A stretch of 64,000 nucleotides of DNA from Sphingomonas adhaesiva (GCF_036946125.1 NZ_JAQIJT010000002.1:589001-653000); one strand, 5' to 3'. Positions 51,398-60,410 are shown, counted from the first letter of the stretch. A program made the numbers and translations. Notes: generated by a model not told the origin, from the sequence alone.

Positions 51398-53928
51398 CCC
51401 CTGCACAGGAGCACGCGGGCGTGCCGGACAGCCGTCGCTGGGCGCTCGCCTGGCGGCTGGCGCGGCGCGAGCTGTCGGCGCGGTTCCGGGGCTTGCGCCT
51501 GCTGCTGGTGTGCCTGTTTCTGGGCGTCGGTGCGCTGGCGGCGATCGGGACGCTGACCGACGCAATCTCCACCGAACTGGCGGCGCGCGGGCGCGTGTTG
51601 CTGGGGGGCGATGTCGAATTTGCGGCGTCGCAGCGCGGTGCCGATGCGGGCGAGCTGGCGGCGATGCGCGCGCTGGGTCGCGTGTCGGAGACGACACGGA
51701 TGCAATCGATGGCGGTGACGCCCGCCGGAGCCACCGCGCCGGTGCAGCTCAAGGCGGTGGACGCCGCTTATCCGCTCTACGGGCAATTGACGCTGGCGGA
51801 CGGGCGCAGCGTGCGCGCGCCGGCTGCGGACACCGTGTGGATCGCGCCGGCGCTGGCGCCGCGGCTGGACGTGCGTCCCGGCGGGCGCTTGCGGTTCGGG
51901 ACGGCCATGTTCCGCATCGGCGGCGTCATCGACGACGAGCCCGACCGGCTGGGCGAGGGGTTCACGCTGGGGCCGGTGGCGCTGGTGTCGACCGCCGGGC
52001 TGGCGCGGACCGGACTGATCCAGCCCGGCAGCCTGTATGAGAGCAAGTATCGCGTCGCCACCGCGCGCGATCCGGCGCAGGCGGTGGCGTGGTTCGAGCG
52101 CGCCTTCGCCGCCGCCGGGTGGGAGACGAAGACGCGCGACCGAGCCTCGCCGGGGGCCAGCCGCTTCGTGGCGCGGATGGGGGAGTTCCTGACGCTGGTC
52201 GGGCTGACCGCGCTGGTGATCGCGGGAATCGGGGTGGGCAATGGCGTGTCCTCGTACCTCGACACGCGTCGCTCCAGCATCGCGATGTTGAAGGTATTGG
52301 GGGCGACCTCGGCGCTGGTGACGCGGGTGTACCTGCTCCAGGTCGTGGCGGTGGCGACGGTGGGCGTCGCGCTGGGGCTGGCCGCGGGCGTGGCGGCGGT
52401 GCCGCTGCTGGGCGCGGCGGCGAGCAGGGTGCTCCCCGTCGCGCCGGGCTGGACCTTCGCGCCGGTGCCGCTGGCGCTGGCTGCCGCCTACGGCCTGCTG
52501 ATCGCGCTGGCGTTCTGCGCGCCGCACCTGGTGGCGGTCGGGCGCGTGCCGGCGCAGGCGCTGCTGCGCGGCGCGCTCGACCCCCGGCAGGGAGCGGGGC
52601 GGTGGCGTGCGGCGGCGTGGATGGCGCTGGCGGGCGCGCTGGTCGTCGCGCTGACCATGGCGGCGAGCGAGCGGCCGTGGTTCGCGCTCGCGTTCCTCGC
52701 CGCGGCAGCCGGAGCGCTGCTGCTGCTGGTCGGGGTGGGGCAGGCGATCCGGGCCGGCGTGGCGCGGTTGCCGCATCCGCGCCGGCCGCTCCCACGGCTG
52801 GCGCTCGCGGCGCTGCACCGGCCGCAGTCGCGCACCGTGGCGCTGGTGGTGGCGCTGGGGCTGGGGCTCACGCTGTTCGTGCTGCTGGCGAGCATCCGCA
52901 CCAGCCTGGACGGCAATATCCGGCGCAGCGTGCCCGAACGCGCGCCTGCGCTCTTCGCGCTCGACGTGCCGCCGGAGCGCGAGGCGATGTTCCGCGCCAC
53001 CGTCGAGCGCGCCTCGCCCGGCGCGATCGTCGCGACGGTGCCGCTGATGCGCGGGACGATCACCGGCTATGGTCGCACGCGCGTCGCCGATCTCGCGTCG
53101 ATCCCGGAAGGGGCATGGGCGCTGCGCGGCGAGCGCGGGCTGACCTTCGCCGCGGCGCTGCCGCCGGGCAGCACGATCACGAAGGGGCGCTGGTGGACCG
53201 CCGCGGAGGCGCGCGAGCCGCTGGTGTCGGTCGACGAACGCCTGGCGCAGGCGCTGGACCTCAGGATCGGCGATCCGCTGACCATCTCGATCCTGGGGCT
53301 GGAGCGGCAGGCGCGGATCGCGTCGTTCCGGCGCATCGCCTGGGATACGCTGGGCTTCAACTTCGTGCTCGTCTTCTCCCCCGGCGCGCTGGACGACGTG
53401 CCGCACAATCTGGCGGCGACGATCGACATGCCCGCCGCGCGCGTGCCCGCGGTGACGCGCGCGCTGCTGCCGCTGTTCCCCTCCACCTCGGTGGTGGAGG
53501 TCGGCGGCGTCCTGTCGCAGGTGCAGGACGTGGTGACGCAGATGGCGAATGCGATCGCGGTCGCCGCGGGCATCGCGGTACTGGCGGGGATCGCGGTGCT
53601 GATCGGTGCGATCGCGGCGGCGCGGGCGGCGCGGACCTACGACACGGTGATCCTGAAGGTGCTGGGCGCGACCCGCGCGCAGGTACTGGCGGCGCAGGCG
53701 CTGGAATATGCGCTGCTCGCCGGTATCGTCGGTGCGGTCGCGCTGGCGCTGGGCGTCGCGGGCGGCTGGTATGTCGTCGTGCAGATGTTCGGGTTCGACT
53801 GGCTGCCCGACTGGCCGACGATCCTGCTGACGCTGGCGGCGGGGGCGGGGATCACGATCGCGGTGGGACTGGCCGGCAGCCTGCCCATCTTGCGCGCGCG
53901 ACCCGCCGCGGCGCTGCGGGAACTATAG
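51394..53928 (+). CDS. ybbP: FtsX/MacB-like ABC permease, YbbP type
   Basis: 844 residues from GTG 51394. Ten helices: one N-terminal, three plus three in two FtsX-like domains (e.g. LVGLTALVIAGIGVGNGVSS; VAAGIAVLAGIAVLIGAIAA), and a large periplasmic region between. T-R-R-S-S-I-A-M-L-K-V-L-G-A and T-Y-D-T-V-I-L-K-V-L-G-A-T-R are the coupling-helix motifs of this class. It forms the transporter with YbbA. The next 77 bases to 54005 hold an inverted GGGGCGCC that could end its transcript. Confidence 0.92.
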   Translation: MTPAQEHAGVPDSRRWALAWRLARRELSARFRGLRLLLVCLFLGVGALAAIGTLTDAISTELAARGRVLLGGDVEFAASQRGADAGELAAMRALGRVSETTRMQSMAVTPAGATAPVQLKAVDAAYPLYGQLTLADGRSVRAPAADTVWIAPALAPRLDVRPGGRLRFGTAMFRIGGVIDDEPDRLGEGFTLGPVALVSTAGLARTGLIQPGSLYESKYRVATARDPAQAVAWFERAFAAAGWETKTRDRASPGASRFVARMGEFLTLVGLTALVIAGIGVGNGVSSYLDTRRSSIAMLKVLGATSALVTRVYLLQVVAVATVGVALGLAAGVAAVPLLGAAASRVLPVAPGWTFAPVPLALAAAYGLLIALAFCAPHLVAVGRVPAQALLRGALDPRQGAGRWRAAAWMALAGALVVALTMAASERPWFALAFLAAAAGALLLLVGVGQAIRAGVARLPHPRRPLPRLALAALHRPQSRTVALVVALGLGLTLFVLLASIRTSLDGNIRRSVPERAPALFALDVPPEREAMFRATVERASPGAIVATVPLMRGTITGYGRTRVADLASIPEGAWALRGERGLTFAAALPPGSTITKGRWWTAAEAREPLVSVDERLAQALDLRIGDPLTISILGLERQARIASFRRIAWDTLGFNFVLVFSPGALDDVPHNLAATIDMPAARVPAVTRALLPLFPSTSVVEVGGVLSQVQDVVTQMANAIAVAAGIAVLAGIAVLIGAIAAARAARTYDTVILKVLGATRAQVLAAQALEYALLAGIVGAVALALGVAGGWYVVVQMFGFDWLPDWPTILLTLAAGAGITIAVGLAGSLPILRARPAAALREL

Positions 53929-54005
53929 GGGCGCCAAGCGCGTGCGTTTTGTGCTAGGGGCGCCCCCGGGCGACCCTGTCGGTCGCTCTATCCAACGGGA
54001 ATCGC

Positions 54006-54332
54006 ATGGCTCGCTTCAAGACCCCTGACTTCAACGAACGTTCTGCCGCCGCCCGCGCGGCCAAGGAAAGCGCGCTGGAAAAGCTGCGCAACAAGCCGGT
54101 CGCCGACCCGGCCGTGATCGCCGAGCGCGAGGCGACGCGCGCCGCACGCGACGCGGCCGCCGCGGAGCGTCGTGCCGAGCGCCAGCGCCTGATCGACGAG
54201 GAAAAGGCCGCGAAGGCCGCCGCCAAGGCCGCCGAGGAAGCCGCCAGGGCGCCCAAGCCGAAGAAGTCGGCCGAGGAGCTGAAGGCGCTGCGCGACCTGA
54301 AGTACGCGGCGCGCAAGGCCCGCAAGAAGTAA
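54006..54332 (+). CDS. DUF6481 family protein, highly charged helical
   Basis: 108 residues, nearly all Ala/Lys/Glu/Arg, predicted to be one long helix or coiled coil (A-A-A-E-R-R-A-E-R-Q-R-L-I-D-E-E-K-A-A). Begins M-A-R-F-K-T-P-D-F-N-E-R, the DUF6481 hallmark found in sphingomonads. Function unknown; the composition suggests nucleic-acid or ribosome contact. Its stop (TAA) shares the A with the next ATG. Confidence 0.8.
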   Translation: MARFKTPDFNERSAAARAAKESALEKLRNKPVADPAVIAEREATRAARDAAAAERRAERQRLIDEEKAAKAAAKAAEEAARAPKPKKSAEELKALRDLKYAARKARKK

Positions 54333-55024
54333 TGCTCCCCCGCGAGGTCGTCGGCACGGCGGACGTGCCCGGCGGCCCGCCGCTGCGGCTGGTCCGGCAT
54401 GGCGGCGACTTCATCATCATGCTCGACCGCAACGAGTTGATGAGCAGCCGGATGAGCGGGTCGGAGGTCGCGCTCGCCACGATGGCGCTGGCGCGACTGT
54501 CCTCCCCCGCCACGGCGCAGGTGCTGGTCGGCGGCTATGGCATGGGCTTCACGCTGCGCGCGCTGCTGGCGCGGCTGGGGCCGGACGGGCGCGCGGTCGT
54601 CGCGGAACTGGTGCCCGGCATCATCGAATGGGCCCGCGGGCCGATGCAGGCGCTGGCGGCGGGCTGCCTCGACGATTCGCGCGTGACGGTGGTCATCGAC
54701 GATGTCGGCGCGGTGATCGCGCGCGGCACGCGGCAATATGATGCCATCCTGCTCGACGTCGACAACGGCCCCGACGGGCTGACGCGCGAGGCCAACGACG
54801 GCCTGTACACCGCGCGCGGCCTCGCCGGCGCGCGCGCCGCGTTGCGGCCGGGCGGCGTCCTTGCGGTGTGGTCGGCGGGGGCGGATCCCGCCTTCACGCG
54901 GCGGCTGAAGAACGGCGGGTTCGCGGTCGATGAGGTTCGGGTACGCGCGCGGGAGAACGGCAAGGGCCCGACGCACACGATCTGGTTCGCGACCCCGGCC
55001 CAGACCCCGATCCGTTCAAACTGA
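54332..55024 (+). CDS. Spermidine synthase-like methyltransferase-fold protein
   Basis: 230 residues, start overlapping the DUF6481 stop. L-V-G-G-Y-G-M-G-F-T-L-R-A (nucleotide/aminopropyl-donor loop), V-V-A-E-L-V-P-G-I-I-E-W and Y-D-A-I-L-L-D-V-D-N-G-P match SpeE-like proteins. The catalytic Asp pair of true spermidine synthases is only partly conserved (D-V-D-N), so polyamine synthesis is not certain. Confidence 0.75.
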   Translation: MLPREVVGTADVPGGPPLRLVRHGGDFIIMLDRNELMSSRMSGSEVALATMALARLSSPATAQVLVGGYGMGFTLRALLARLGPDGRAVVAELVPGIIEWARGPMQALAAGCLDDSRVTVVIDDVGAVIARGTRQYDAILLDVDNGPDGLTREANDGLYTARGLAGARAALRPGGVLAVWSAGADPAFTRRLKNGGFAVDEVRVRARENGKGPTHTIWFATPAQTPIRSN

Positions 55025-55030
55025 AGCACT

Positions 55031-55214
55031 TCCCCGGCGAAGGCCGAGGGCCTTTGCAAAACAGGTGCAACGACATCGAGCCCACGCCGTGCTCCTGCGC
55101 AGGCAGGAGCCCAGAGCCAAGCAGAACAACGCCTTATGGGACCTGCAACCCTGGGCTCCTGCCTTCGCAGGAGTACGGTGTAGCCTTTTGCAAACGTCCC
55201 GCCTTCGTCGGGGA
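55031..55214. repeat. 184-bp nested imperfect palindrome
   Basis: Three inverted pairs sit inside one another. Outer: TCCCCGGCGAAGG (55031-55043) with CCTTCGTCGGGGA (55202-55214). Middle: TTTGCAAAA (55053-55061) with TTTTGCAAA (55186-55194). Inner: two 33-base arms at 55084-55116 and 55149-55181, matching in 29 of 33 positions after reversal. It lies between a gene and tRNA-Ala. The inner arm itself contains a CTCCTGC/GCAGGAG hairpin. Could be a MITE-like element or a strong RNA structure. Confidence 0.65.
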
Positions 55215-55379
55215 GGTGGTTGTGGCCGGTGCAAGCCTCGTGGATCGAACTCCAGCCGCCGGCGCGCGCGGGCGCTCCACTGGCGACGACGGAAGTGGTC
55301 GACCCTGCCATGGTCAACGAGGGGCGACCTTTCGGCATGTCCCCGGCAGGAATGGTGGTAGCGATAACGATCGGGCGGG

Positions 55380-55455
55380 TGGTGGAGCTGAGGGGAATCG
55401 AACCCCTGACCTCTGCAGTGCGATTGCAGCGCTCTCCCATCTGAGCTACAGCCCC
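55380..55455 (-). tRNA. tRNA-Ala (anticodon CGC)
   Basis: 76 bases. The reverse strand begins GGGGCTGTAGCTCAGATGG (acceptor and D arm), has the anticodon arm CTGCA-ATCGCAC-TGCAG with anticodon CGC, the T-arm around GGTTCGATTCC, and an encoded CCA end (CAGCTCCACCA). Acceptor pairing GGGGCTG with CAGCTCC is consistent with one G-U pair. It reads GCG codons, abundant in this GC-rich genome. From 55456 to 55708 I see no further gene. Confidence 0.95.
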
Positions 55456-55708
55456 GCCCGCCGATCCCGCGGCAATGCCGGGGAGCGCCGCCATTAGCCG
55501 CCGTCGAACCACGATGCAACAGGCGTTTCGCACCTTGTCCCACGCGCGCCGCATTTTTTCGCGCCGCGGCTGGATGGTGGTGGCGTGCGACGAATGCCTG
55601 ATTACGAACTCGTAATGATAGGAACGAATGCCGCCGCCATGCCTTCTCCGCCATGTCCGGCATGCGGGCGCAAGCAACGCGTCCGGGCCGGTAAAGTAGG
55701 AGGACGCA

Positions 55709-56905
55709 ATGGGCTACGAACGTTACCCGCGCGGGACCAATCCGCAAGGCGACTATTACGGGCGCAACGAGACGCAGGATTACGGCCGCGACTATGGGTC
55801 GGGCCGCAACTACAGCTATTCCAGCGCGCGCGATTACCGTGCCGCCGGCGCGTTCGATCGCGACGACGACCGCCGTCCCTATGGCCGCGGCGACGATTAC
55901 GGGCGGTACGGCTATCAGCGCGACGAGCAGCGCGGCGACTATGGCGCGAACCGTTACCGCGGGCGCGACGACTATCGCCGCGGCGGCAGCTACGGCGGCC
56001 GGTATGACGGCGGCGAGGGCTATGGCCAGTCGCGCTATGCCCGCGGCGACGAATATCACGGCAGCTATGCGTCGGACGGGCATCGTTGGGAGGATGTGGG
56101 CCGCTACCGCCACGCCGACGACGACAATTACCGCGACCGCTACACCCGCGGGAACGACCGGGATCAGTCCTACGGTCGCCGCGATGCGGGCCGTGCGCCG
56201 CAGGGCTACGATTATGACGAGCGCGGGTTCCTGGCGCGCGCCGGTGACGAGGTACGTTCCTGGTTCGGTGACGAGGATGCCGAGCGCCGCCGCGAGATGG
56301 ATAGCCGCTACGACGAGCGCTACTACAACCAGCAGGGCGGCAACCGTCATGACGATGATTATCGTTCGTGGCGCTCGGGCCAGATCGCCGGGCTCGACCG
56401 CGACTATGACGAATATCGTCAGGAGAACCGCTCGCGGTTCGAAAACGAGTTCTCGACGTGGCGTACCCAGCGGCAGACGCAGCGTGATTCGCTGAACAAC
56501 GTCAAGGAGCACGCGGAGGTCGTCGGCTCGGACGGCAGCCATGTCGGCACGGTCGACAAGGTGCGCGGCGATCGCATCATCCTGACCAAGAACGATGCGG
56601 ATGCGGGCGGTCAGCACCATTCGATCCCGTCGCGCTGGATCGACAAGGTCGAGGACAGCAAGGTGACGCTGTCCAAGACCGCGGACGAGGCCAAGCAGCA
56701 CTGGCGCAACGAAGAGAACAACCAGGCGATGTTCGGCGACCGCGCCCAACATAACGACCGCGGCTATTCGCAGTCGTCGACGTCCGGCACCAGCTATGGC
56801 CAGTCCCCGACCGAAGCGGGTGCCTATAGCCAGTCCGGCAAGGCGACGACGGGTAGCGATACCGGCGGGACGAACCTGAACAAGAGCTTCTCCGGCACCT
56901 ATTGA
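55709..56905 (+). CDS. SWFGD-motif / DUF2171 protein with Tyr/Arg/Gly/Asp-rich disordered N-terminus
   Basis: 398 residues, ATG preceded by a strong TAGGAGG. Residues 1-180 are low complexity (Y, R, G, D) with repeated R-G-D-D-Y and G-R-D-Y units. S-W-F-G-D lies at 184-188, a motif named for sphingomonad surface/stress proteins. A polar linker follows; about 265-335 is a PRC-barrel-like DUF2171 domain (A-E-V-V-G-S-D-G-S-H-V-G-T-V-D-K-V). The tail is Ser/Gly/Thr-rich. No signal peptide. Such composition could drive condensate formation; function is unknown. Confidence 0.88.
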   Translation: MGYERYPRGTNPQGDYYGRNETQDYGRDYGSGRNYSYSSARDYRAAGAFDRDDDRRPYGRGDDYGRYGYQRDEQRGDYGANRYRGRDDYRRGGSYGGRYDGGEGYGQSRYARGDEYHGSYASDGHRWEDVGRYRHADDDNYRDRYTRGNDRDQSYGRRDAGRAPQGYDYDERGFLARAGDEVRSWFGDEDAERRREMDSRYDERYYNQQGGNRHDDDYRSWRSGQIAGLDRDYDEYRQENRSRFENEFSTWRTQRQTQRDSLNNVKEHAEVVGSDGSHVGTVDKVRGDRIILTKNDADAGGQHHSIPSRWIDKVEDSKVTLSKTADEAKQHWRNEENNQAMFGDRAQHNDRGYSQSSTSGTSYGQSPTEAGAYSQSGKATTGSDTGGTNLNKSFSGTY

Positions 56906-56925
56906 TCGGAGAACGCGGTAAGGAC

Positions 56926-56964
56926 GGGAGGCGCGGGCCGCGAGGTCCGCGCCTCCCTCTTTTT
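56926..56964 (+). terminator. Rho-independent terminator of the SWFGD gene
   Basis: Perfect 11-bp stem GGGAGGCGCGG (56926-56936) / CCGCGCCTCCC (56947-56957), 10-base loop, then TCTTTTT. It begins 21 bases after the stop codon and is the clearest terminator in the window. Confidence 0.9.
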
Positions 56965-57027
56965 GTTCGGGTGAAAGACGCGCAGCGAGCGGAGCGACCT
57001 CTCAGATCATTATGATGTCAGGTCGAG

Positions 57028-57105
57028 CCGTCATTGCGGGCGAAGCGAAGCAATCCGGGGTATCGCGAACTGCGCTCGATCGCTTCGCTACGCTCGCAAT
57101 GACGA
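57028..57105. repeat. REP-like intergenic palindrome
   Basis: Two 28-base arms (57028-57055 and 57078-57105) match in 24 of 28 positions in inverted orientation; both contain GTCATTGCG...GAAGCGA/TAGCGAAG, the common bacterial interspersed pattern. It lies between the SWFGD gene and the convergent metallopeptidase gene. Nothing else is seen from 56965 to 57206. Confidence 0.7.
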
Positions 57106-57206
57106 ACGGTGCGCGGCGGCGTCGTCGCACCTTCGGGGCTGGGTGCTGGTGCCCTCGTTCCGGCAGAGGTCCCGCCCTCGCCGGGGCGCGGCAAAATGGC
57201 GCGCCG

Positions 57207-58121
57207 TCACACCGCGCCGGAGAAGGTGTCGCAGGCGGCGGGGTCGCCCGATTCCATGCCGCGGCGGAGCCATTCCTGACGCTGCGCGGAGGTGCCGTGG
57301 GTGAAGCTGTCGGGAACGACGCGGCCCTGCGACTGGCGCTGGAGCGTGTCGTCGCCGATCGCCTGCGCGGCGCGCATGCCTTCCTCGATATCGCCGGGCT
57401 CCAGCCGATCGCGGTTGGCGGCCGCCCAGACGCCGGCGTAGCAGTCCGCCTGCAGTTCGAGGCGCACCGACAGCGCATTGCCCTCCGCCCGGCCGAGGCG
57501 CTGCTGTTCGCGCTGAACCCGCTCGGAAATGCCGGTCAGGTTCTGGATATGATGGCCGAATTCGTGCGCGATCACGTAATATTGCGCGAAGTCGCCCGGC
57601 GCCTGGAAGCGATTGGTCAGCTCGTCGAAGAATCCGGTGTCGAGGTAGATGCCCTGATCGCTGGGGCAGTAGAACGGCCCCATCGCGGACATCGCCGCAC
57701 CGCAGCCGGACTGCCCGCCCTGCTGCCCGAAGAACACCAGCTTGGGCGCGACGAACCGCCGGCCGGACCTGGCGAAGATCGCCTCCCAGGTGTTCTGCGC
57801 GGAGGAGAAGGCGTTGCAGGCGGCGCGCGCGGCCTGCGTGTCGCACTTCTGCGCCAGCGTCTCGCCGTTGCCGGCGGGGCGCGACACCTGCGTGGACGGC
57901 GCGCTGCCGCCGCCGCCGAGCAGCCCGCCCAGATTGCCGAGGCCGCCGAATACCGCCAGCAGCAACAGCGCCACGACCACGCCACCGCAGCCGAAGCGGC
58001 TGCCGATCATCGGCAGCAGGCCGAGCAGCAATCCCCCGCCGCCGCCGCCGAAGCCACCGCCCCCGGCGGCGCCGCGCTGATCCTCGACGTTGATGTCCTG
58101 ATCGTAATCGTCGAGGCGCAT
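57207..58121 (-). CDS. YpfJ-type neutral zinc metallopeptidase
   Basis: 304 residues. A Gly-rich N-terminus (19-31) leads to one membrane helix (GVVVALLLLAVFGGLGN, ~47-63). The zinc site is H-E-F-G-H-H (H186, E187, H190), and E222 in R-L-E-L-Q-A-D-C-Y-A-G is the third ligand, as in the KPN_02809/YpfJ family. Probably anchored with the protease domain in the periplasm. The N-terminal R-L-D-D-Y is usual for the family. Upstream 58122-58252 shows no gene. Confidence 0.92.
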   Translation of the reverse strand: MRLDDYDQDINVEDQRGAAGGGGFGGGGGGLLLGLLPMIGSRFGCGGVVVALLLLAVFGGLGNLGGLLGGGGSAPSTQVSRPAGNGETLAQKCDTQAARAACNAFSSAQNTWEAIFARSGRRFVAPKLVFFGQQGGQSGCGAAMSAMGPFYCPSDQGIYLDTGFFDELTNRFQAPGDFAQYYVIAHEFGHHIQNLTGISERVQREQQRLGRAEGNALSVRLELQADCYAGVWAAANRDRLEPGDIEEGMRAAQAIGDDTLQRQSQGRVVPDSFTHGTSAQRQEWLRRGMESGDPAACDTFSGAV

Positions 58122-58252
58122 GGCCCGTGTCCCCTGGTCGATCGTTGTCGTTGCGGCATGAATGCCCGTGACGTGGCCCGGGTTGCAACCGGCGCGCGCG
58201 CGGTCGATGACGTACGCCGGTTTCCGGCATCAGTTTCGAGCGAGGATGACGC

Positions 58253-59038
58253 ATGTTCCTGAAGGGCAAAAGCGCGGTGGTGACGGGATCGACCTCCGGC
58301 ATCGGTCTGGCGATCGCGCGCGCGCTGGCGGGCGAGGGCGCGAACGTGATGCTCAACGGCTTCGGCGAGGCCGCGGCGATCGAGCGGGCCCGCACCGAGA
58401 TCGCGGCGGCGAGCGGCGCCGAGGCGCTGTACGACCCGGCGGACATGACCCGGCCGGAGCAGATCGCCGGGATGATCGCGCGCGCGCATGACGCCTGGGG
58501 CGGGCCGGACATCGTCGTCAACAACGCCGGCATCCAGTTCGTCAGCGGCATCGCCGACTTCCCGCCGGAGAAATGGGACGCGATCATCGCGATCAACCTG
58601 ACGAGCGCCTTCCACGTGATGCGCGCCGCCGTCCCGTACATGCGCGCGAAAGGCTGGGGCCGGATCGTCTCGACGGCTTCCGCGCACAGCCTGGTCGCCA
58701 GCCCCAACAAATCGGCCTATGTCGCCGCTAAGCACGGTCTGGTGGGACTGTCGAAGGCGGTCGCGCTGGAAACCGCGACCGACGGGATCACCGTCAACTG
58801 CATCTCGCCGGGCTATGTCTGGACCCCGTTGGTCGAAAGCCAGATCCCGGACACGATGAAGGCGCGCGGGCTGACGCGCGAGCAGGTGATGAACGACGTG
58901 CTGCTCGCCGCGCAACCGACCAAGGAGTTCGTCACGCCCGAACAGGTCGCGGCGCTCGCCCTGTTCCTGTGCCGCGACGAGGCGAAGGCGATCACGGGGG
59001 CCAATCTGTCGGCGGACGGCGGCTGGACCGCGGCGTGA
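58253..59038 (+). CDS. bdhA: D-3-hydroxybutyrate dehydrogenase
   Basis: 261 residues, short-chain dehydrogenase. T-G-S-T-S-G-I-G (NAD site), N-N-A-G-I-Q, catalytic S in S-T-A-S-A-H-S and Y-V-A-A-K-H-G. The segment I-Q-F-V and the C-terminal Q-P-T-K-E-F-V match hydroxybutyrate dehydrogenases. It interconverts 3-hydroxybutyrate and acetoacetate, consistent with polyhydroxybutyrate turnover. Overlaps the next gene by 4 bp. Confidence 0.9.
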   Translation: MFLKGKSAVVTGSTSGIGLAIARALAGEGANVMLNGFGEAAAIERARTEIAAASGAEALYDPADMTRPEQIAGMIARAHDAWGGPDIVVNNAGIQFVSGIADFPPEKWDAIIAINLTSAFHVMRAAVPYMRAKGWGRIVSTASAHSLVASPNKSAYVAAKHGLVGLSKAVALETATDGITVNCISPGYVWTPLVESQIPDTMKARGLTREQVMNDVLLAAQPTKEFVTPEQVAALALFLCRDEAKAITGANLSADGGWTAA

Positions 59039-59682
59039 CGGCGTGGCGCGCGGCGACATTGGGGTCCGGCACGGCCCTGTCGCTGGCGCTGTGCGGCTGC
59101 GGGGCGGGGCGCGCCCCGCTGGAACCGCCGCCTGCGTCGCAGCAGGAGGATATGTGGCGGCACCTGGCGACCGATGCGGATCGCACGCGGTTGCGCGGCT
59201 GGCGTGGCGCCTGGGTGACGGCCGCCGCGAAGGCGCGGGCCGCCGATCCGGCGGCGGTCGCGGCGGCGGGCGCGCTGTTCGCGCCGGACATCGCGCTGGA
59301 CAGGCCGGTGCCGCCCGCCGGGCGCTATCGTTGCCGCGTGTTCAAGCTGGGGGCGAGGACGCCGGGGATGCCCGATTTCCTGGCCTATCCGTGGTTCGAA
59401 TGTCGCATCGCCGCGTCGGCGCAGGGGGAGGCGCAGCTGGTCAAGCTGACCGGATCGCAGCGGCAGGTCGGCACCCTCTACCGTCACGACGACCGACGCG
59501 CGGTGTTCCTGGGGACGCTGATGCTGGCGGACGAGACGCGGGCGCTGGCCTATGGCCGCGATCCGGAGCGCGATCTGGCGGGCTGGGCGACGCGGGTCGG
59601 CGACGGCCGGTGGCGCATCGCGCTGCCGCACCCGGCGTTCGAATCGTTGCTGACGGTGATCGAGCTGGTGCCGGTCGGATAA
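59035..59682 (+). CDS. DUF4893-like lipoprotein
   Basis: 215 residues from GTG 59035. An N-terminal hydrophobic leader ends L-A-L-C-G-C-G, a probable lipobox. W-R-G-A-W, A-G-A-L-F and P-P-A-G-R-Y-R-C-R-V-F-K-L-G resemble the DUF4893 family, seen mainly in sphingomonads. Function unknown; it is probably a periplasmic or outer membrane lipoprotein. Confidence 0.7.
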   Translation: MTAWRAATLGSGTALSLALCGCGAGRAPLEPPPASQQEDMWRHLATDADRTRLRGWRGAWVTAAAKARAADPAAVAAAGALFAPDIALDRPVPPAGRYRCRVFKLGARTPGMPDFLAYPWFECRIAASAQGEAQLVKLTGSQRQVGTLYRHDDRRAVFLGTLMLADETRALAYGRDPERDLAGWATRVGDGRWRIALPHPAFESLLTVIELVPVG

Positions 59683-59694
59683 CAGGGACGGGCG

Positions 59695-60339
59695 TCACTT
59701 CGCGACCGGCGCTTCCTCCTTCTTCCCCGGCATCGTACCGGGGGTGGAGATCGGCGCGTCGATCGGTGCGATGCCGGTGGTCGGCGGATGGGCGGCGAAC
59801 CATTGCTTGCCGGTCTGCTCGACCGCGACCAGCTGGCCGGGATTGGCGGCATAGACCGCGCGCAGGTAGCTGGTCGGCTTCTTCATCAGCCTGGGGAAGT
59901 CGACCTGCGCGACCCCGATCCGCCGCGCCGCCTCGCGCACGAAGGTGACGCAGTTGCGCTTGCCGAGGTTGTAGGTCGCGTCGCCCGTCTTTTCGTCCCA
60001 GGCGCGGATCAGGTCGAGGACGGCGGCATATTGCGCATCGCTGATCGTGCGCGCGAAGCGGGCGTGGCTGCCCTCCATATAGCCGTGCTTGGGCCGCTCG
60101 ACACGGCCGGCGACGTTGCCGAAGAGGAGTGCCGGCGACACCGACTTGGCGGTGAAGCCGTAGCCGGCATCGACCGCCGGCCCGCCGGCGTCGGGTGTCC
60201 CGCGCAGCGTGAAGAAGGCGTGGGGGAAGTAGTTCCCGCCGAAATCGCGGCTCCAGAAGGTGATCGTGACCGCTGCCTGCGCCGGCCACGCGGACACCGC
60301 GAGCAGCAACGCGGCGAGCAGGACCGTAAAACGGGGCAT
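59695..60339 (-). CDS. Exported hypothetical protein with conserved Asn-Cys motif
   Basis: 214 residues with signal peptide (RFTVLLAALLLAVSAWPAQA). I do not recognise the family with certainty. The mature part has W-S-R-D-F-G-G-N-Y-F-P-H-A-F-F-T-L-R-G and later G-K-R-N-C-V-T-F-V-R-E. A His in P-H-A-F and a Cys in N-C-V-T are placed as in papain/NlpC-like or LRAT-like hydrolases. The C-terminus is Pro/Lys/Glu-rich. Convergent with the DUF4893 gene, 12 bases apart. Confidence 0.7.
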   Translation of the reverse strand: MPRFTVLLAALLLAVSAWPAQAAVTITFWSRDFGGNYFPHAFFTLRGTPDAGGPAVDAGYGFTAKSVSPALLFGNVAGRVERPKHGYMEGSHARFARTISDAQYAAVLDLIRAWDEKTGDATYNLGKRNCVTFVREAARRIGVAQVDFPRLMKKPTSYLRAVYAANPGQLVAVEQTGKQWFAAHPPTTGIAPIDAPISTPGTMPGKKEEAPVAK

Positions 60340-60410
60340 GACAGGGGCCTTGTGAGGCAGGTGCGACATGCCCGATGTGTCGATCATGTCGCGCCCCGGC
60401 GCAACGGCGT

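Noticed and set aside
55031..57105. CRISPR array
   Set aside because: The repeats are inverted palindromes, two copies each, without regular spacers or cas genes.
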